Position numbers and translations under genes: made by a program. A stretch of 9,957 nt of DNA, from NCBI GenBank assembly GCA_035604035.1, contig DATNJF010000129.1:1-9957 (forward strand), given 5' to 3'. The notes beneath the pieces are model-generated. The model worked only from the letters and a program-made list of their open reading frames with translations. It was not told where the DNA came from and did no database searches. The DNA is from DATARH01 sp035604035 (GTDB lineage Bacteria; Pseudomonadota; Alphaproteobacteria; ATCC43930; CGMCC-115725). Below, piece after piece: positions 6,488 to 9,957 of the stretch (position 1 is its first letter; each line of letters begins with the position of its first letter).

Positions 6488-6871
6488 TCAGCCGGCGGCC
6501 GATTCCTTGTAGTTGACGATGCGCTTGCCGAAGGTGTGGATGCCGTAGGTGACGAGCCGAGCGTCGCCGAGGACGCGAAAGCCGTGAACGCGGCCGGCGG
6601 GGATCGAGATCGTGACACCGGGCTCCATCGCGACGGTGCCTGGCTCGCCGTCGAGCCAGGCCTCTCCCCTGCCCTCCAATACGGTCAGCACCTCGACATA
6701 AGGGTGCGAGTGCTCGCGTGTGGCGTAGCCGGGCTCCGAGGTCTGGATGCCGGTGCGGATCGGGATATCCGCGCCGTTGTCGTCGCCGATCAGGGTGCGG
6801 TAGGTGGCGCCGCCGGGAAACGGCACGACCGGGCGCTCGTCTTCGCGGATCACGGTCACGGGGTCAGGCAT
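6488..6871 (-). CDS. Small single-domain cupin protein
   Basis: The product is a 127-residue single cupin barrel. Motif 1 lies at 48-67 with His54, His56 and Glu60 as metal ligands (REHSHPYVEV), and motif 2 at about 85-99 (ISIPAGRVHGF) with His96 as the fourth ligand, so a mononuclear metal site appears intact. No signal peptide is seen. ATG at 6871 is chosen because GAGGAGG ends 6 bases upstream; a TTG at 6886 falls at the edge of that site and is unlikely. It is the first gene of a three-gene operon with RidA and the CaiB/BaiF CoA-transferase. Small cupins of this form include dioxygenases, isomerases and sugar- or ligand-binding proteins; the operon suggests a catabolic enzyme, but the reaction cannot be named. 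Confidence 0.88.
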   Translation of the reverse strand: MPDPVTVIREDERPVVPFPGGATYRTLIGDDNGADIPIRTGIQTSEPGYATREHSHPYVEVLTVLEGRGEAWLDGEPGTVAMEPGVTISIPAGRVHGFRVLGDARLVTYGIHTFGKRIVNYKESAAG

Positions 6872-6886
6872 GGCGCGCCTCCTCAA

Positions 6887-6901
6887 GCTTCGCGACGAAG
6901 C
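6887..6901. promoter_or_regulatory. Perfect dyad in the divergent cupin/DUF2066 intergenic region
   Basis: GCTTCG (6887-6892) and CGAAGC (6896-6901) are perfect inverted arms with a 3-base spacer. They lie in the 44-base gap between two divergent genes, 16 bases from the cupin start and 15 from the DUF2066 start. Such a short, compact dyad could be an operator for a dimeric regulator acting on both genes. No regulator gene is nearby, and no known operator consensus is recognised. Confidence 0.3.
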
Positions 6902-6915
6902 ATATCCTGCGCCCC

Positions 6916-7752
6916 ATGACGAGGGAAGGAACGCGGCGCGAGCTGCTGCGGATCGGCGGGTGGGGCGCGGCCCTCGGCGCGGCCGGTCTGCCGGCCTTCG
7001 CCGAGGAGCCCGTGAGCCCGGACAACGCCGCGCTCTACAGCGCCGATGCCATCGTCACCGGCACCGACATGCGCCAGCAGCCGTGGGGCTTCGCGCAATG
7101 CTTGCGAGAAGTGCTGGTCAAGGTATCGGGCGACCCGCGGCTGAAGGACGATGCGCGCGTCGTCGATTTGGCCAACCGCGCCCACCAATTCGTCACGTCG
7201 TTCGACTATGCCGACCTGATGGCAGGCATCCCAAAAAAGGACGATCAGGGCAGCTACGACCGGCCGCATCGGCTGACGGTGCATTTCGACCCGGCGAAGA
7301 TCGACGCACTGATCTCGCAGCTCGGCGACACGCCGTGGCGCGGCAAGCGGCCGGTGATCGTACCGGTGCTGATGATCCAGGGGCCGAAACCGCCCTCCTA
7401 TCTGCTCAGCGCCGAGACCCCGCGCGGCGAGGAGCAACGCGGCGCCTTTGCCGCCGCGGCCGGCGAGTTCGGCATGATGGTACGCATCCCGACGGAGCGT
7501 GAGCTCGGCGCCTGGGTGGCGACGATCGACCGCTTCCAGCCCAAGCCACCGCCGACGGACGGGAGCGAGGCGATCGTCACCGGCACGCTCGACTGGAGCG
7601 AGACGCTGCCCGGCTGGATCGGCCAGTGGCAGACGCGCTGGAACGGCACCGACCACCGCTGGGGCATCAGCGGCGTCAATTACGACGCCGCGTTTCGTGA
7701 CATCGTCCGCGGGGTGGTGCTGCTCGCCTCCGGGCGCGGCTCGCCGGATTGA
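6916..7752 (+). CDS. DUF2066 domain protein with Tat-type signal
   Basis: This 278-residue protein starts with TRRELLRIGGWG (6-17), a twin-arginine-like signal followed by an Ala/Gly-rich core and a likely AFA|EE cleavage after Ala29, so export in a folded state is suggested. The mature part resembles DUF2066: a Y..DAIVTGTDMRQQPWGF opening, then LREVLVKVSGDPRL with the conserved VKVSG, a DLANRAHQFV helix and a later EAIVTGTLDW repeat-like strand. DUF2066 proteins are envelope-associated proteins of unknown function found in proteobacteria. ATG at 6916 is the start that preserves the whole signal; no Shine-Dalgarno is visible, and a weak CATATC at 6901-6906 would place transcription just before the ATG, so it may be nearly leaderless. 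It is divergent from the cupin operon and 79 bases upstream of the MetC-like gene. Confidence 0.75.
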   Translation: MTREGTRRELLRIGGWGAALGAAGLPAFAEEPVSPDNAALYSADAIVTGTDMRQQPWGFAQCLREVLVKVSGDPRLKDDARVVDLANRAHQFVTSFDYADLMAGIPKKDDQGSYDRPHRLTVHFDPAKIDALISQLGDTPWRGKRPVIVPVLMIQGPKPPSYLLSAETPRGEEQRGAFAAAAGEFGMMVRIPTERELGAWVATIDRFQPKPPPTDGSEAIVTGTLDWSETLPGWIGQWQTRWNGTDHRWGISGVNYDAAFRDIVRGVVLLASGRGSPD

Positions 7753-7759
7753 GCGGGAT

Positions 7760-7779
7760 ATTTCGTTCGCGGGCGAAAT
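7760..7779. promoter_or_regulatory. Inverted repeat upstream of the MetC-like gene
   Basis: ATTTCG (7760-7765) and CGAAAT (7774-7779) are perfect 6-base arms; two T-G wobble pairs extend the stem to 8 with a CGCG loop. It lies 7 bases after the DUF2066 stop and 52 before the chosen MetC start. It could be an operator or a weak hairpin at the end of the DUF2066 transcript; there is no T-run after it. Confidence 0.3.
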
Positions 7780-7831
7780 GTCGATTGGTGTATCTGAGCT
7801 GATCGCCTCTACCGCTCGGGATCGCTCGCTC

Positions 7832-9028
7832 ATGAAAAACGACAATCGGCCGCGCCACTATCGCAAGGACACGCTGCTCACCCATGTCGGCCGCAACCCC
7901 GAGGCCAATTTCGGGGTGGTCAATCCGCCGGTCTATCACGCCTCGACGATCCTCTCGAAAAACATGGCCGAGTGGGAGGCGAAGCGCGCGGCGCCGCCCT
8001 TCACCGGCGTGCGCTATGGCCTGCACGGCACGCCCGGCACGTTTCCGCTGGAGGAGCTGCTGGCGACGATCGAGGGCGGCTATCGCGGCATGCTGATGTC
8101 GTCGGGGCTCGCGGCGGTGACGGCGCCGCTGCAGGCGCTGCTCGGCGCCGGCGACCATTGCCTGATGGTCGACAGCGCCTATGGCCCGGCGCGCAATTTC
8201 TGCGAGGGCATCCTCAAGAAATGCGGGGTCGAGACGACCTACTACGACCCGCTGATCGGTGAAGGCATTGCGCAGCTGATGCGGTTAAACACCAAGGTCG
8301 TGTACACCGAGTCGCCGGGGTCGCTGACCTTCGAGATCCAGGACATCCCGGCGATCGCCGCGGTCGCGCACCGTGGCGGCGCCAAGGTGCTGATGGACAA
8401 TACCTGGGGCACGCCCTACCTGTTCCGCTCGTTCGAGCACGGGGTCGACGTGTCGATCCACGCCGCGACCAAATACATTTGCGGCCATTCCGACGCGATG
8501 CTCGGCGCCGTCATCTGCAACGAGGAAACCTTCCTGCCGGTGCGCTCGGCGATGGGCCAGATCGGCCATTCGGCGGCACCGGACGACGTGTTCTTCGCGC
8601 TGCGCGGCATGCGGACCTTGAGCGCGCGGCTGGAGCGGCACCAGAGGAACGCGATGCAAGTGGCCAAATGGCTGCAGACCCGGCCCGAGGTGTCGCGGGT
8701 GCTCTACCCGGCGCTGCCGGAAGACCCCGGCCACAAGATCTGGAAGCGCGATTTCCTCGGCGCATCAGGGCTTTTCGGGGTCGTCCTTAAACCGGCGTCG
8801 AAGGAACAGGTCTACGCGATGATCGACGCGCTCGACCTGTTCGGCATCGGCGCGAGCTGGGGCGGGTTTGAGAGCCTCATTCAGCCGATGTACCCCGAGC
8901 GCATCCGCACCGCGACCAAATGGGACGCCGAGGGCCCCGGCGTGCGCATCCATATCGGCCTCGAAGACCCACAGGATTTGATCGCCGACTTGGCGCAGGG
9001 GTTCGAGCAGCTGAAGAAGGCGGCGTAA
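7832..9028 (+). CDS. metC: Cystathionine beta-lyase-like PLP enzyme (MetC type, Cys/Met metabolism family)
   Basis: The 398-residue product aligns along its length with MetC, the cytoplasmic PLP enzyme that splits cystathionine to homocysteine, pyruvate and ammonia. Seen are MSSGLAAVTAPLQALL (89-104), DSAYGPARNFC (114-124), TESPGSLTFEIQDIPA (159-174), VLMDNTW (186-192) with Asp189, and HAATKYICGHSDAM (210-223) with Lys214 as the Schiff-base lysine. The C-terminal IHIGLEDPQDLIADL is typical. The PLP-phosphate contact motif, YGRRG in E. coli MetC, reads YGLHG (62-66) here, so the usual Arg is Leu. ATG at 7832 is preferred because the family homology begins there; only a weak GGGA is upstream, and an in-frame ATG at 7778 would add 18 residues unlike the family. 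The change at the phosphate site leaves open a related C-S lyase with another substrate. Confidence 0.85.
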   Translation: MKNDNRPRHYRKDTLLTHVGRNPEANFGVVNPPVYHASTILSKNMAEWEAKRAAPPFTGVRYGLHGTPGTFPLEELLATIEGGYRGMLMSSGLAAVTAPLQALLGAGDHCLMVDSAYGPARNFCEGILKKCGVETTYYDPLIGEGIAQLMRLNTKVVYTESPGSLTFEIQDIPAIAAVAHRGGAKVLMDNTWGTPYLFRSFEHGVDVSIHAATKYICGHSDAMLGAVICNEETFLPVRSAMGQIGHSAAPDDVFFALRGMRTLSARLERHQRNAMQVAKWLQTRPEVSRVLYPALPEDPGHKIWKRDFLGASGLFGVVLKPASKEQVYAMIDALDLFGIGASWGGFESLIQPMYPERIRTATKWDAEGPGVRIHIGLEDPQDLIADLAQGFEQLKKAA

Positions 9029-9053
9029 TCCGACTTCTATCGCCAGACCGCGC

Positions 9054-9076
9054 GGCTCCCCGGGAAAGCGGGGGCC
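9054..9076. terminator. GC-rich hairpin between convergent genes, weak terminator candidate
   Basis: GGCTCCC (9054-9060) can pair with GGGGGCC (9070-9076), seven pairs with one T-G wobble, around a 9-base loop. It lies 26 bases after the MetC-like stop and 28 before the convergent nucleotidyltransferase stop at 9104. There is no T-run on either strand, so intrinsic termination is uncertain. Confidence 0.25.
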
Positions 9077-9103
9077 AGCAATCCGGGCGGAGGCGCTGGC
9101 TCG

Positions 9104-9957
9104 CTATGGATTACCAACCGCACGTCCCCGCGCGCGAATCTCGGATGAAGAGGTGTCAAACCGAAAACGGTGCTCGGGGATTTCGCTGAAGAGATCGACA
9201 TAGCGCCGCGGCACGGGGATGTCGTTCAGCGCGCGTACGCGCCCCGCCGCGTCGATGCGCACGGCCACCAGAAAGCTGCTCCCCGAATTGGCGATTTCCT
9301 CGAGCGCGTCATGCATTCGAGCCTCGTCATCGCCATAATAATTCGGCCCAAACAGCCGCTCTGCTGTATCCGCGCCGACCACAAACGTACTCCCCGGAAA
9401 CAAGCGTGACTTTTCGACGAAGGTGGGCGCTCTAGTGAGTTCGACCGGCGACTTCCAGGCGAATTGCGCGAGCCGGCGTCTCACCGTCTCGCCCGCCAGC
9501 GGCGGCTTGTCGACGTTGGTGACAGAGATTTCAAATGCCAAGGGCTGCTGCCTGAGTTCTTCGGCGACCCGCGCCAGCAATACATGTCCCTCGTGCACCG
9601 GGTTGAAAGAACCCGGGAACAGCACAAAGGGCTGCGGCGCGGACAGCATCATTTGGCCATCGGGCTGGACGGTGACGCGATGGTGTTCGCCCGCCAAGAG
9701 CTGATCGATCGTATCCACGGCCGCGACGACCGTCTCCGCGTAATGTTCATCCGCATCGAGCAGGCTGCGCGGCGACGGTGCGGCAATCCCGCAGGCGCGG
9801 GCCAGCCAGAGGACGATCGCGCGCGAAACGAGGTCTTCTTCAGCGGCGCGATCACGTCTTCCCTTGGCCATCACGCAAGTGCAGTGCGCGATGCCGGCGG
9901 CGTTGACGAATGCGATGTGAAATCGATGCTCGCCTTTGCGCGGGCGGTCGCTCACCA
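9104..9957 (-). CDS. CinA C-terminal-like plus NadD/NMNAT-like nucleotidyltransferase two-domain protein, 5' end off the window
   Basis: The frame is open to the right edge. A GTG at 9955 exists, but the residues from there (SDRPRKGEHR) match the middle of a CinA-C-like domain in a known family of fused proteins, so the true start is probably outside the window. Numbering from 9955, residues 2-55 are the rest of that domain (KGEHRFHIAF, then AKGRRDRAAEEDLVSRA). After a linker comes a nucleotidyltransferase domain of the HxGH class: FPGSFNPVHEGH (113-124) with His121 and His124, GADTAERLF (194-202), and C-terminal TSSSEIR (268-274), the S/T-x-x-R nucleotide-binding motif of NadD-type enzymes. 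CinA-C enzymes (PncC) deamidate NMN, and NadD/NMNAT enzymes adenylylate NaMN or NMN; a link to NAD salvage or repair is inferred. Proteins with this layout occur in bacteria and plants without a firm function. It is convergent with the MetC-like gene. Confidence 0.8.
   Translation of the reverse strand, partial: VSDRPRKGEHRFHIAFVNAAGIAHCTCVMAKGRRDRAAEEDLVSRAIVLWLARACGIAAPSPRSLLDADEHYAETVVAAVDTIDQLLAGEHHRVTVQPDGQMMLSAPQPFVLFPGSFNPVHEGHVLLARVAEELRQQPLAFEISVTNVDKPPLAGETVRRRLAQFAWKSPVELTRAPTFVEKSRLFPGSTFVVGADTAERLFGPNYYGDDEARMHDALEEIANSGSSFLVAVRIDAAGRVRALNDIPVPRRYVDLFSEIPEHRFRFDTSSSEIRARGRAVGNP

Noticed and set aside
6457..6618. Upstream extension of RidA to 6618
   Set aside because: It would overlap the cupin gene; RidA homology and a GAGGAG place the start at 6456.
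7499..7831. Upstream extension of the MetC-like frame into the DUF2066 gene
   Set aside because: Out-of-frame reading of DUF2066; family homology starts at about 7832.
7753..7831. SAM-II riboswitch before the MetC-like gene
   Set aside because: SAM-II elements often precede methionine genes in alphaproteobacteria, but the expected core sequence and pseudoknot pairing are not seen in these 79 bases.
6883..7845. 320-codon minus-strand open frame opposite the DUF2066 gene
   Set aside because: The DUF2066 gene has a signal peptide and family motifs; this reading has neither and overlaps both divergent genes.
9955..9957. GTG at 9955 as the true start of the nucleotidyltransferase fusion
   Set aside because: Family-like sequence begins right at that codon in the middle of a domain and no upstream sequence is available to show a ribosome site; an internal codon is more likely.

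Overview
This is a GC-rich window with dense, short-gapped genes. The encoded families (CaiB/BaiF CoA-transferase, LLM-class flavin oxidoreductase, Amidohydro_2 protein, MetC-type lyase, Tat-exported DUF2066 protein) suggest an alphaproteobacterium, perhaps Rhodospirillales or Hyphomicrobiales. That placement is an inference from gene content and style; there is no rRNA or other marker here. No tRNA, rRNA, CRISPR array, insertion sequence or phage gene was seen, and no stretch over 300 bases lacks a gene.

Layout, left to right. (1) On the minus strand, the N-terminal 229 codons of a lipoprotein with a DUF1906 glycoside-hydrolase-like domain run off the left edge. (2) Divergent from it is a plus-strand gene for a divergent homogentisate-1,2-dioxygenase-like ring-cleavage enzyme, ending in a probable intrinsic terminator. 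(3) Convergent with that is a minus-strand Amidohydro_2 gene. (4) Sharing its 138-base upstream region is a plus-strand LLM flavin monooxygenase, followed 30 bases later by a secreted YbhB/YbcL (PEBP) protein. (5) A minus-strand operon follows, in transcription order cupin, RidA, CaiB/BaiF CoA-transferase, with gaps of 31 and 3 bases. (6) On the plus strand lie a Tat-exported DUF2066 protein and a MetC-type PLP lyase. (7) At the right edge, on the minus strand, is most of a two-domain protein: a CinA C-terminal-like part followed by a NadD/NMNAT-like nucleotidyltransferase part. Its true start lies outside the window.

Genes 2 to 5 look like a patchwork catabolic region: a flavin monooxygenase, a non-heme iron ring-cleaving enzyme, a hydrolase or decarboxylase, a RidA imine deaminase, a cupin and a CoA-transferase. 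Together they could take an aromatic or heterocyclic compound to acyl-CoA level. No transporter or regulator for it is in view and the substrate cannot be read from sequence. The MetC, DUF2066, DUF1906 and nucleotidyltransferase genes look unrelated to that theme.

No clearly new multi-gene system is evident. The points most worth a second look are the CinA-like/nucleotidyltransferase fusion, a leader hairpin that could mask the ribosome binding site of the amidohydrolase, a substituted PLP-phosphate contact in the MetC-like enzyme, and the uncharacterised dioxygenase/amidohydrolase/LLM/RidA gene set.
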